Shown here in pieces: positions 1 through 6,945 of a stretch of DNA of 64,000 nucleotides. Origin of the DNA: Brumimicrobium ulvae (lineage in GTDB: Bacteria > Bacteroidota > Bacteroidia > Flavobacteriales_D > Crocinitomicaceae); NCBI RefSeq assembly GCF_947504225.1, contig NZ_CANNGT010000002.1, positions 372,001 to 436,000 of the forward strand. Direction: 5' to 3'. The notes below the pieces were generated by a model. That model was not told the DNA's origin. It ran no database searches and saw only the letters and a program-made list of their open reading frames with translations. A program made the translations under genes and the position numbers. Within the stretch, counting starts at the first letter, position 1, and every line of letters begins with the position of its first letter.

Positions 1-99
1 GCCAGAAAGAGTAACCCCAAAGAATGGGAAAATACTTGGGGAAAGTATACTCACAAATTAGCAGCATTATATAGAGCAACAAAGTCCAAGGTTGGATAA
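1..99 (+). CDS. 3' end of a truncated gene, product unknown
   Basis: Frame 1 is open from the first base to a TAA at 97-99, giving 32 residues that are basic and aromatic (ending LYRATKSKVG). The start lies outside the window. Too little is left to name a family. It lies just before a leftward regulator gene in what looks like an accessory region, so it probably belongs to the same mobile element. That is inference from position only. Confidence 0.5.
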   Translation, partial: ARKSNPKEWENTWGKYTHKLAALYRATKSKVG

Positions 100-106
100 A
101 GGGACA

Positions 107-379
107 TTATTCGCCTAATATGGTCAACCCTTTTATTAAGAGCCCTTTGATTTCTTTGATTTCATTATTTGCAAGAGTCCCTCCCTTGGTTGGGACAAAC
201 ATTTCCCTTACATCAACATCTAAAGTCTCTGCTATAGATAGTAATAGTGGTATTGTAGGATAATTCTTCTCAGTACTAATGTTAGAGATGGTAGTCATGG
301 ATACATCTACCTTCTGGGCAAGCTCTTCTCTTGAAATGCCTTTTTCCTTCATTATTTCTTTAAGTCTTAGTACTGCCAT
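107..379 (-). CDS. XRE-family helix-turn-helix transcriptional regulator
   Basis: A 90-residue protein with a Cro/C1-type HTH over about residues 5-62. The helices read LKEIMKEKGISREELAQKV then SMTTISNISTEKNYPTIPLL, the usual XRE pattern with the recognition helix starting at SMTTIS. The C-terminal 25 residues are short and could form a dimer helix. Single-domain regulators of this size commonly repress their own promoter and a divergent gene. The promoter at 397-427 has a palindrome between its two boxes, and a near copy lies before the divergent gene at 505, which fits that role. The HTH is clear; the regulatory target is inferred. Confidence 0.85.
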   Translation of the reverse strand: MAVLRLKEIMKEKGISREELAQKVDVSMTTISNISTEKNYPTIPLLLSIAETLDVDVREMFVPTKGGTLANNEIKEIKGLLIKGLTILGE

Positions 380-396
380 AATCTAATTATTTGCAA

Positions 397-427
397 CAAA
401 AATAAAGTAATACTTCATTTTATGCAA
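397..427 (-). promoter_or_regulatory. Promoter of the XRE regulator
   Basis: On the minus strand a -7 box TATTTTTG (plus-strand 397-404) matches the Bacteroidota TAnnTTTG consensus, and a TTG -33 element (plus-strand CAA at 425-427) lies 20 bases upstream. The box ends 17 bases from the start codon. The palindrome at 405-415 sits in the spacer, where a bound repressor would block polymerase. Confidence 0.6.
405..415. promoter_or_regulatory. Putative XRE operator O1
   Basis: AAGTA-A-TACTT is an exact 5-1-5 palindrome lying between the -33 and -7 boxes of the regulator's own promoter. A near copy, AAGCAATACTT, lies at 490-500. Assignment to the XRE protein is inferred from position. Confidence 0.5.
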
Positions 428-445
428 ATAAAAATCAAATATCAT

Positions 446-476
446 TTGCTTAGAAGTGAAATTATACTTTACTTTG
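446..476 (+). promoter_or_regulatory. Divergent promoter for the 505 gene
   Basis: TTG at 446-448, 20 bases, then TTACTTTG at 469-476, which is one mismatch from TAnnTTTG. It faces away from the regulator promoter and would give a leader of about 20-25 bases before the ATG at 505. Confidence 0.45.
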
Positions 477-489
477 TATAGAAATAATA

Positions 490-500
490 AAGCAATACTT
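490..500. promoter_or_regulatory. Putative XRE operator O2
   Basis: AAGCAATACTT, one mismatch from the exact palindrome at 405-415, in the same flanking context (ATAAAG before, ATT after). It lies just downstream of the expected start of transcription for the 505 gene, so a repressor here would block initiation or early elongation. Confidence 0.45.
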
Positions 501-504
501 GATT

Positions 505-816
505 ATGAAAGCACAAAATGAAACAATGACTATCGCAAAAACAATTCTGGACCAGATAAAATATTTGGACCGTTGGTTCCTAATGGCAGTTGGAGCTCAC
601 AACTATGCTGCTTTAAGTACAAACGAGGATAGAGCTGGTGGACTTGAATTCAAGGTTCGTGGATTGAATCACACTGGTTGGTGTAAAATCGAGCTTACGC
701 ATTTGGATACCTATAGAGTATACTTCGTGAACAAGAAGCGAGAAATCGTAAAAGCAGTCGAAGAGTGTTACTGTGACCAACTAGTTCAAATTCTAGATTT
801 CGTGGAAGGGAGATAA
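505..816 (+). CDS. Mobile-element type conserved protein, function unknown
   Basis: 103 residues from the ATG at 505; an in-frame TTG at 499 is less likely as start. The layout, an N-terminal helix ending KTILDQI, then FLMAVGAHNY, a beta segment GGLEFKVRG and a C-terminal YCDQLVQILDFVEG, resembles small proteins often carried by plasmids and phages that read roughly MTGAKNF...LSFKLP...YNDMLQ. I know of no assigned function for that family. It is soluble, without a signal peptide, and is transcribed divergently from the XRE regulator, with an operator-like palindrome just before the start. The family resemblance is from memory and moderate. Confidence 0.65.
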   Translation: MKAQNETMTIAKTILDQIKYLDRWFLMAVGAHNYAALSTNEDRAGGLEFKVRGLNHTGWCKIELTHLDTYRVYFVNKKREIVKAVEECYCDQLVQILDFVEGR

Positions 817-924
817 ACCCTCCACGATTTAGATTTAGAGTATACCATTAAATCACAACAACCTCATCAACTGTAAAACCCAATAAATAGGCTTAAATGT
901 TTTAAATTAATTAGAACCCTAAAA

Positions 925-1554
925 ATGAAACAAAAAATGGACTCATATTACTTTTATTCAAGAATTTCAACTACTACCCAAAAGGCAAACCGTCAAATCG
1001 AAAATTTCAAATCTCACGATGGATTCAATCCAACACGTGTTTATATTGACAAGATACAAGGAAATACTCCTTTTATGCAACGACCAGAAGCTTCAAAATT
1101 ATTTGACACGGTGACTTCAGTAAATGAAAAGGTGGTGGTGGTTGTAGATAGCATTGACCGCTTGGGTAGAAATCTGCTAGATGTGTTAAAGACCATTGAG
1201 TTATTTACGGTAAATGGAATCTCTTTAAAATCTATCAAAGAGGGCTTCACCACTTTATTAGACAACGGAAAGGAGAACCCAACGGCTAAACTCGTAATAA
1301 GTGTGATGGGGTCCATTGCCGAAATGGAAAGAAATCGTATTAAAGAAAGAACTAAAGAAGGAATTACTATAGCTAAAGCAAACGGTAAATACCAAGGTAG
1401 AAAACTTGGTAGTACCCAAACAACTGAAAAGATGTTACAAAGACATGCTGATGTTGTGAAGAAATTAGAGAAGGGATTAACACTACGTGAAATTGCCAAA
1501 ATCACTGGTAAGTCAACTGCAACAGTGCAGAAGGTTAAAAATGTAATAAAATGA
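925..1554 (+). CDS. Resolvase/invertase-family serine recombinase
   Basis: 209 residues, the usual size of small resolvases and DNA invertases. The N-terminal motif YSRISTTTQ gives catalytic Ser15 and Arg13. The second motif DSIDRLGRN supplies Asp78, Arg79 and Arg82. The long E helix is present (GSIAEMERNRIKERTKEGI), followed by the hinge GRKLG. A C-terminal helix-turn-helix about residues 170-209 (LEKGLTLREIAKITGKSTATVQKV) would bind the crossover site. Family members resolve cointegrates or invert DNA segments through a Ser-DNA bond. I see no obvious invertible segment or paired res sites nearby, so its target is unknown. The ATG at 925 is used; an in-frame ATG at 937 is possible. Confidence 0.9.
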   Translation: MKQKMDSYYFYSRISTTTQKANRQIENFKSHDGFNPTRVYIDKIQGNTPFMQRPEASKLFDTVTSVNEKVVVVVDSIDRLGRNLLDVLKTIELFTVNGISLKSIKEGFTTLLDNGKENPTAKLVISVMGSIAEMERNRIKERTKEGITIAKANGKYQGRKLGSTQTTEKMLQRHADVVKKLEKGLTLREIAKITGKSTATVQKVKNVIK

Positions 1555-1557
1555 AGG

Positions 1558-1770
1558 CTAGCTAATTACATTACCACTAATATTACCATCATTCGAATTA
1601 CCAATGATTCCACGGTTTGAGTTATCGTTTTTAATTTGAATAACTGAACCCTCTATTTTAGTAATACGCTTCTCGATTTTACCTTGCTTAAGACTTATAA
1701 AAATTTGAAAAACTCCTACAATAAGAGCAACTACAATTGCTAAAATATTTACAATTAAATTTGGTTCCAT
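1558..1770 (-). CDS. Small single-span membrane protein, unknown
   Basis: 70 residues. A hydrophobic segment at about 5-27 (LIVNILAIVVALIVGVFQIFI) is followed by a charged stretch (KQGKIEKRITKIEG) and an Asn/Gly-rich tail ending GNISGNVIS. It is convergent with the recombinase, only three bases from its stop. The polar, low-complexity tail is typical of small orphan proteins on mobile elements. No family recognised; the coding call rests on the clean membrane segment and sensible composition. Confidence 0.5.
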   Translation of the reverse strand: MEPNLIVNILAIVVALIVGVFQIFISLKQGKIEKRITKIEGSVIQIKNDNSNRGIIGNSNDGNISGNVIS

Positions 1771-1820
1771 AAGTTTATAATTTTACTAAATGTAAACAAT
1801 TTTCTTAAAAATTATTACTA

Positions 1821-1982
1821 ATGAAGAAAACAGAAATAAAAATAACACATCAGTTTGAAAAAACTGTTCATCGTTTTATGGTAGTTAACCCAGAGAAACT
1901 ATCAAACGAGGAGGTGATAAAAATATGCAAGGAAATGAACGTGACCTCTGTTTTTGTTAATGGAAGATTGTATAAGTTATGA
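1821..1982 (+). CDS. Small hypothetical protein (53 aa)
   Basis: ATG at 1821 to TGA at 1980-1982. The product begins MKKTEIKIT, is rich in Lys and Glu, and has an amphipathic middle (LSNEEVIKICKEMNV) and ends FVNGRLYKL. It alternates strand, helix, strand as a small folded domain would. It has no signal peptide or membrane segment. No family recognised. The start is 50 bases from the divergent membrane-protein gene. Being short, it could still be chance, though composition favours a real gene. Confidence 0.5.
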   Translation: MKKTEIKITHQFEKTVHRFMVVNPEKLSNEEVIKICKEMNVTSVFVNGRLYKL

Positions 1983-2021
1983 TTTTAGATAAAATGAGGC
2001 GGAAATCCCGCCTCATTCTAA

Positions 2022-2246
2022 TTAGTGCTTCATAGCATACTCAAATTTAGCATGTCTATTAATAAAGCTGTTAAGACCTTGACCTTGTCTAGCTAGATGC
2101 TTCATGGATTCAACTTTAGTCATACCCGCACTTGAATAAGTGTAAGTATATAGGCCTCCTCCATTGAAACTAACTGTAATTCGGTCGTTATCAATCTCAT
2201 ATGCGTAGACGTTTGAATTTCTACCCCTATTTTGATATCTTACCAT
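2022..2246 (-). CDS. KTSC-domain-like protein
   Basis: 74 residues. The pattern SNVYAYEIDNDRITVSFNGGGLYTYTYSSAG followed by LARQGQGLNSFINRH matches the layout of the KTSC fold (similar to the C-terminal domain of lysyl-tRNA synthetase): two or three strands, an aromatic turn, and a helix with a G-x-x-x-N-x-x-I signature. KTSC proteins are short, often on phages or mobile elements, and are thought to bind nucleic acid; their role is not known. It stands alone here, convergent with the 53-aa gene. Confidence 0.65.
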   Translation of the reverse strand: MVRYQNRGRNSNVYAYEIDNDRITVSFNGGGLYTYTYSSAGMTKVESMKHLARQGQGLNSFINRHAKFEYAMKH

Positions 2247-2352
2247 AGTACTAGTAATTATGTTAATAATTCGAATACACCATTTGGTTTTTTCGAATTA
2301 ACTATTACCTTTGAAATCCTACTTAAAAAGGATTCGTTAGATTCAAAATAAC

Positions 2353-2378
2353 AAGGCTGGTATCCATCAGCCTTTTTT
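2353..2378 (+). terminator. Terminator-like hairpin
   Basis: AAGGCTG, an 8-base loop and CAGCCTT followed by a T run. No rightward gene ends close before it, so it may mark the end of an unannotated small transcript in the 2247-2789 gap, or be left from a lost gene. The rest of that gap, apart from the repeat at 2603-2702, shows nothing I can name. Confidence 0.55.
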
Positions 2379-2602
2379 CATTATCCAAATTTAACGAATA
2401 TTTAATCATCTTTATAGTTATTAAGTAATCATTCATAGAATAGTTTTGAACAAAACTTGTTGATAACCACTATTATTATTGGGGTTTATCAAATTCTTTA
2501 TTTTAAAATTCGGTCGTAAAAGTTAATTGCATTTCAACTTCTTCAATAACTTCTAAAACCTTTACAAAATCGCTTAGGAAGTAGTTCGATATTTCAATAT
2601 CA

Positions 2603-2702
2603 CCCGCTACTAAAAACCAGAGTGAAAATGAAAGCGAAAGCGAACATTATCCTCTGGTTTTTTTCTTCTGCACTCTTCTCTCACACTCACACTATAAAGT
2701 CA
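2603..2702 (+). repeat. 100-bp direct repeat, copy A (tRNA 3' end plus terminator)
   Basis: Nearly identical (about 95 of 100 bases) to 3122-3221. It begins CCCGCTACTA, the 3' acceptor end of an initiator tRNA-Met-like gene. Next is an 11-bp hairpin, AAAAACCAGAG (2612-2622) with CTCTGGTTTTT (2652-2662) and a T run, which looks like an intrinsic terminator, and then TTCTTCTGCACTCTTCTCTC. Just before it a degenerate T-arm (GTAGTTCGAT, about 2581-2590) can be made out. The two copies flank the GIY-YIG gene. Confidence 0.8.
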
Positions 2703-2789
2703 TTCCATTTACGGAAATCTAATTTTGACTTTATACTTCATTCTTTTTTTATATCTTTAATTTGACCACATCACTCTAAATCAAAACTT

Positions 2790-3044
2790 ATGGAACATGT
2801 CTGTTACGTTTTATATTCTAAAAGGCACTCGAAAATTTATATCGGTGAAACCTCTCAATTAATAAATCGATTTAAATCTCATAATAAATTAGCTAAAAAA
2901 GGATGGACAATAAAGTACAGACCTTGGAAGGTTGTTTATGTTGAGTTTTGCGATTCAAAATCGAATGCGATAAAACGGGAAAAACAACTAAAATCAAGCA
3001 GAGGAAGATCATTTATCCATAATGAAATACTGTCTACTTATTAA
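2790..3044 (+). CDS. GIY-YIG nuclease superfamily protein (small, UvrC-N/YhbQ type)
   Basis: 84 residues, a single GIY-YIG domain. The first motif is degenerate (CYVLYS), the second is KIYIGET, then the conserved Arg in NRFKSHN, the strand WKVVYVE and the helix with the metal-binding Glu, AIKREKQLK. These proteins cut or bind structured DNA and are common next to tRNA genes in Bacteroidota. The stop lies four bases before a sequence that reads as the 3' half of an initiator tRNA-Met, and a 100-bp repeat lies on each side. This suggests that the gene travels as a cassette aimed at tRNA 3' ends. The fold is clear; mobility is inference. Confidence 0.85.
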   Translation: MEHVCYVLYSKRHSKIYIGETSQLINRFKSHNKLAKKGWTIKYRPWKVVYVEFCDSKSNAIKREKQLKSSRGRSFIHNEILSTY

Positions 3045-3048
3045 TCTC

Positions 3049-3131
3049 GCTCGTCAGGCTCAATATCCGTCAACTGACGGACATAGGTTCGAGTTCCGTC
3101 AAAAGACGGACACAGCCTGTCCCCGCTACTA
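3049..3131 (+). pseudogene. Decayed 3' half of an initiator tRNA-Met gene
   Basis: Read against the usual initiator tRNA-Met 3' half, CTCGTCAGGCTCA (from 3050) matches the D-arm/anticodon-loop region, CATAGGTTCGAGT (3082-3094) the variable loop and T-arm, and CCTGTCCCCGCTACTA (3116-3131) the T-arm end and acceptor strand. Two inserted or altered stretches form small hairpins: TCCGTCA/TGACGGA (3066-3081) and TCCGTC/GACGGA (3095-3110). The 5' half is missing and replaced by the GIY-YIG gene. The comparison is from memory of tRNA-fMet, not an alignment run. Confidence 0.6.
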
Positions 3132-3221
3132 AAAACCAGTGTGAAAATGAGAGCGAAAGCAAACGTTATCCTCTGGTTTTTTTCTTCTGCACTCTTCTCT
3201 CACTCTCACACTATAAAGTCA
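3122..3221 (+). repeat. 100-bp direct repeat, copy B
   Basis: Second copy of 2603-2702, with about five substitutions. It overlaps the acceptor end of the tRNA remnant and contains the same terminator-like hairpin (here with one mismatch) and C/T-rich tail. The 3045-3488 gap otherwise holds only the partial copy at 3304-3322 and the two hairpins listed below. Confidence 0.8.
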
Positions 3222-3303
3222 GTTTGGAAATTATTTCAACAGCCAAAATAGTTTTCTGAATTTTACTTAGCTCATTCATCAAACATCAATATAAGTTTCT
3301 AAT

Positions 3304-3322
3304 TTCTTCTGCACTCTTCTCT
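3304..3322 (+). repeat. Partial third copy of the repeat tail
   Basis: TTCTTCTGCACTCTTCTCT is identical to the distal part of copies A and B but lacks the acceptor and hairpin parts. It suggests a third, mostly lost, copy. Confidence 0.6.
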
Positions 3323-3359
3323 ATTTTTCACTCTATGCTATTGGATTAAAATCTATTGA

Positions 3360-3423
3360 TGCGGGATTCATCCCGCATTCAATGATTTAAGCCTCTAAAC
3401 CACTAGCCGTTTCAACGGCTTTT
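3360..3423. other. Two consecutive hairpins downstream of ackA
   Basis: TGCGGGAT-TC-ATCCCGCA at 3360-3377 is a near-perfect palindrome; AGCCGT-TTCA-ACGGCT with TTTT lies at 3405-3423. Neither is followed by a good T run on the minus strand, so they may end the leftward pta-ackA transcript weakly or bound the repeat region. Confidence 0.4.
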
Positions 3424-3488
3424 GCATTGATTTAAAAAAGATATTTTATTAAAGTTTCATGCATAAAAGTGGTTAAAATCAAGGTTTT

Positions 3489-4676
3489 CTAGGTCTTTTT
3501 TAATAAACCATAGGATTGCTTTGCAATTTCAATCTCTTCATTTGTAGGAATGACCAACACTTTCACTTTCGAATCATCTGTGCTGATTTCTCGCAATTCA
3601 TTTGATTTCACCTTGTTCTTAACTTCGTCAAACCCAACTCCTAGATATTCCATATCCTCACACACCATCTTCCGAATCAAGTTTGCATTTTCACCAATTC
3701 CTGCTGTAAAAATTATAGCATCAAGGCCATTCATTGCTGCTGTATAGGACCCAATGTATTTCTTGATGCGGTAGGTGTTCATGGCCAAGGCAAGTTGACA
3801 ATCCTTATTCCCATTTTCTGCTTCAGCAATAATATCTCTCAAATCACTGTAACCAGTTAAGCCTAACATGCCGCTTTTTTTCGTGAGTAGATTGTTCACT
3901 TCTTCAACCGTGTAGCCTAGGGTATTCACCATATAGAAAATAGCACCATGATCTATGTCTCCACTTCGTGTACCCATAATTAAACCGTTTGAAGGTGTAA
4001 ATCCAAGGCTGTGATCAATGCTTTGTCCATCTTTTACCGCTGTCATGCTACAACCATTTCCTAAATGAACGGTAATGATTTTTGATTTATTCAGGTCCAA
4101 ATATTCAATCGCTTTTTGAGAAACATACTTATGACTTATCCCATGAAATCCATACACTTGTATGCCTGATTCGAAAAAAGTGTTTGATATAGCGTATCTT
4201 TTTGCTTTATCAGGAATTGTTTGATGAAATGCAGTGTCGAAAACTGCAACTTGTTTTGCCGAAGGGAAGAGTTTTTCTGCAACAATAATCCCTTCCAAGT
4301 TGGCGGGGTTGTGCAGAGGCGCCAGTGGAAAGCTTTTCTTAATTTCTGCTTTCACTTTTGAAGTAATTAAAATAGTATTTGAAAATGAATTTCCACCATG
4401 CACCACACGATGTCCAATAACTTCAATTTCAGCGGTGTTTTTTATCACTCCTTGTTCAGGATCCAATAAAAGGTCGACCATTTTTTGAAGTCCTAGTTTG
4501 AACGATTCAATAGGCTGTACTTTTTTTAGGTTAACCTTTTCTGTTTTATAGTTAATTACGGCATCTTGATGGCCTATTCGTTCGAGTAAACCACTACAAA
4601 CCAGTTTTTCAGACGGCATTTCTATCAATTGAAATTTTATTGAAGAGCTTCCTGAATTAAGTATTAAAATATTCAT
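3489..4676 (-). CDS. ackA: Acetate kinase
   Basis: 395 residues, full length for the family. It interconverts acetyl phosphate + ADP and acetate + ATP in the cytosol. Visible signatures: N-terminal NILILNSGSSSIKF (Asn7), Arg90 in VIGHRVVHGG, Asp147 in VFDTAFH, His178 in GFHGISH, the phosphate-binding VHLGNGCS, Arg237 in MGTRSGDIDHG, FTAGIGENA, and the C-terminal catalytic Glu in IPTNEEIEIA. It starts nine bases after pta, so the two form one operon converting acetyl-CoA to acetate and ATP, or the reverse. Nothing is missing or unusual. Confidence 0.98.
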   Translation of the reverse strand: MNILILNSGSSSIKFQLIEMPSEKLVCSGLLERIGHQDAVINYKTEKVNLKKVQPIESFKLGLQKMVDLLLDPEQGVIKNTAEIEVIGHRVVHGGNSFSNTILITSKVKAEIKKSFPLAPLHNPANLEGIIVAEKLFPSAKQVAVFDTAFHQTIPDKAKRYAISNTFFESGIQVYGFHGISHKYVSQKAIEYLDLNKSKIITVHLGNGCSMTAVKDGQSIDHSLGFTPSNGLIMGTRSGDIDHGAIFYMVNTLGYTVEEVNNLLTKKSGMLGLTGYSDLRDIIAEAENGNKDCQLALAMNTYRIKKYIGSYTAAMNGLDAIIFTAGIGENANLIRKMVCEDMEYLGVGFDEVKNKVKSNELREISTDDSKVKVLVIPTNEEIEIAKQSYGLLKKT

Positions 4677-4685
4677 TATTGTTGA

Positions 4686-6794
4686 TTAACTTTCTTGTGC
4701 TTGAATTGCTGTTACTACAACGGTATTAAAAATATCATCAATTGTACAACCTCTGCTTAAATCGTTCACTGGTTTATTTAACCCTTGAATTATTGGTCCA
4801 ATAGCCAAGGCCTTAGTTTCTCTTTGAACTGCTTTGTAAGTATTGTTTCCTGTATTCAAATCTGGAAAAATAAACACATTGGCTTGTCCAGCTACTTCAG
4901 AATCGGGGAGTTTTAGTTTACCTACCTTAATGTCTACAGCTGCATCATATTGAATGGGGCCTTCTACTTTCAAATCTGGTCTTTTTCTTTTGATGATTTC
5001 TGTAGCTTCTCGGACCCTCACCACATCTTCTCCAACTCCAGAGGTACCAGATGAGTAAGACAGCATTGCAATTTTTGGATCAATATCAAAAGCAACACTT
5101 GTCGCAGCAGAAGAAATTGCAATTTCTGCTAATTGTTCTGCTGTTGGATTAGGGTTAATGGCACAGTCTCCATATACTGAAACCCGATCTTCTAAACACA
5201 TAAAAAACACAGATGATACAATAGATGCCTCAGGTTTTGTCTTAATAAACTGAAGGGCTGGTAAAATGGTATGTTGTGTGGTGTGAATAGCTCCAGAAAC
5301 CATTCCGTCAGCATGACCTTTATATACCATCATTGTTCCAAAATAGGAAACATCTTCCATGAGGTCTTTGGCCATTACTAGATTTACATTTTTATGCTTT
5401 CTAAGTTCGAAAAGCGTTTCTGCATAATCATCAAAGTGAATTGATTCTATTGGGTTTATGATATTGATTTTGTCCAGGTCTAAAACCAGATCTAGGGCGA
5501 TTATCTTTTCTTCAATTTCTTTTCTCTCACCCAACAAAGTTATTTCTGCTGCATCAACATCGATTAATTGCTTTGTTGCCCTTAAAATACGCTCGTCTAA
5601 ACCTTCAGGCAAAACAATATGCTTACGTTCTGATTTTGCTTTTTTCAATAAGTTGTATTGAAACATACGCGGTGTAATTCCTTCCGTTTCAAAAGTAATT
5701 AAGCGTTCGATCAAGTCATCAACTTTTACATACTTTTCAAAGTCTTTGATAGAGGTAGAAATCTTCTGTTTATTCTCTGCATAAATTTGCGATTTAATTG
5801 CTCCAATTGCATTAACCACTGCAAATGTTCCGCCATCAACAGCAATAATAGGTACTACATCTGAAAGCCCTTCTATCAATTTATTGATCGACTCCTCGGG
5901 AATTAATCCACCTGTCAAAACAATACCTGAAATCGAAGGGTAGTTTTCGGAAACATTGGCCTGTAAAGCTCCCAAAATCAAGTCAGCTCTGTCTCCCGGT
6001 GTGATCACCAAACTGTCTTCTTTTAATAAATGATTCAAATAATTGGGTAATTGCATTGCTCCTACGCTAAAGTATCCTGCTTGATTATTGATATAAGCTT
6101 CACCAAAAAGAATTTTTGCATTGAGCACTTCTACAATTTCTTTTATGGATGGATTCGCTAAGATGGGATTTAACGGGATGGCATTTACAATGACTTCTGA
6201 AGGAAAGTATTTTTCTAATTCAGAAACGACCAGTTGAATATTTTGCTGTTCTACCTTGTTTCCAATAACCGACAAAACTTGAACTCCTTTATCTTCAAAA
6301 GAGTCATAAGCCAAATGTAGACTGTCAACAAGCTCATTCAAAGTTTTTCCTATGCCACTTTCAAGAATAATGGCTGGAACTCCAAGGTTTTTAGCAATTA
6401 AAACGTTGATGTCAAATTCACCGATAGACCCTTTGCCTGAAAAACTTGTCCCTTCAACCAAAACAAAGTCAAAACGATCCTCAACTGCTTTGAATTTTTC
6501 AATGATCTTACTGATTATTTCATCGTCTTTATTGTCATGTTTTTTTTGAATGACCTCACTTCTTGTAAAAGCATAAGCATCTTCAAACTTTAAGTCTAAA
6601 TTAAAGTAATTGAGTACTGTGTTGATGTGGTTGTCGACTCCTCCTTCTTCAAAATCGTCTATAATAGGCCTGAAATAGCCTACTTTTGATACTTTCCCTA
6701 GCAATAATTGCATTAATCCTAATGAAATTATCGATTTACCACTATTGGGTTCGGTAGTTGCAATATATACTGCTTTATTGGTTGCTCTCTTCAT
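4686..6794 (-). CDS. pta: Phosphate acetyltransferase, three-domain type
   Basis: 702 residues, similar to the E. coli enzyme (714). It moves the acetyl group between CoA and phosphate. The N-terminal P-loop domain of the CobQ/dethiobiotin synthetase type starts TTEPNSGKSIISLGL, a DRTGG-type regulatory domain occupies about residues 210-330, and the catalytic PTA domain begins at about 375 (MFQYNLLKKAKSERKHIVLPEG) and includes MVSGAIHTT and SYSSGTSGVG. It is first in the pta-ackA operon, with a consensus promoter at 6841-6870. The long N-terminal domains, which in E. coli mediate metabolite control, are intact. Confidence 0.97.
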   Translation of the reverse strand: MKRATNKAVYIATTEPNSGKSIISLGLMQLLLGKVSKVGYFRPIIDDFEEGGVDNHINTVLNYFNLDLKFEDAYAFTRSEVIQKKHDNKDDEIISKIIEKFKAVEDRFDFVLVEGTSFSGKGSIGEFDINVLIAKNLGVPAIILESGIGKTLNELVDSLHLAYDSFEDKGVQVLSVIGNKVEQQNIQLVVSELEKYFPSEVIVNAIPLNPILANPSIKEIVEVLNAKILFGEAYINNQAGYFSVGAMQLPNYLNHLLKEDSLVITPGDRADLILGALQANVSENYPSISGIVLTGGLIPEESINKLIEGLSDVVPIIAVDGGTFAVVNAIGAIKSQIYAENKQKISTSIKDFEKYVKVDDLIERLITFETEGITPRMFQYNLLKKAKSERKHIVLPEGLDERILRATKQLIDVDAAEITLLGERKEIEEKIIALDLVLDLDKINIINPIESIHFDDYAETLFELRKHKNVNLVMAKDLMEDVSYFGTMMVYKGHADGMVSGAIHTTQHTILPALQFIKTKPEASIVSSVFFMCLEDRVSVYGDCAINPNPTAEQLAEIAISSAATSVAFDIDPKIAMLSYSSGTSGVGEDVVRVREATEIIKRKRPDLKVEGPIQYDAAVDIKVGKLKLPDSEVAGQANVFIFPDLNTGNNTYKAVQRETKALAIGPIIQGLNKPVNDLSRGCTIDDIFNTVVVTAIQAQES

Positions 6795-6840
6795 CTTTAG
6801 CTTACCTTCTGGTTTTTTATACTCAACCTGTTACAGCTAA

Positions 6841-6870
6841 CAAATCTAACAATTTAACCCTGTAAAGCAA
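6841..6870 (-). promoter_or_regulatory. Promoter of pta-ackA
   Basis: On the minus strand, TTG (plus-strand 6868-6870), exactly 19 bases, then TAGATTTG (6841-6848): a perfect match to the Bacteroidota TTG-N19-TAnnTTTG consensus. It leaves a leader of about 40 bases before the pta start. Confidence 0.7.
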
Positions 6871-6945
6871 AGGCAAAAACACATTAAAAGCGGCCTAAAA
6901 TTAAGGGAGAAAAGCAAGGGTTAATCCAAAAAGTATTGAACTTTT

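Noticed and set aside
925-1554. Phase-variable invertase locus
   Set aside because: No inverted repeats bounding a promoter or gene segment were found near the recombinase.
3049-3131. Complete functional tRNA gene
   Set aside because: Only the 3' half is recognisable and two insertions break the arms; the 5' acceptor strand is absent.
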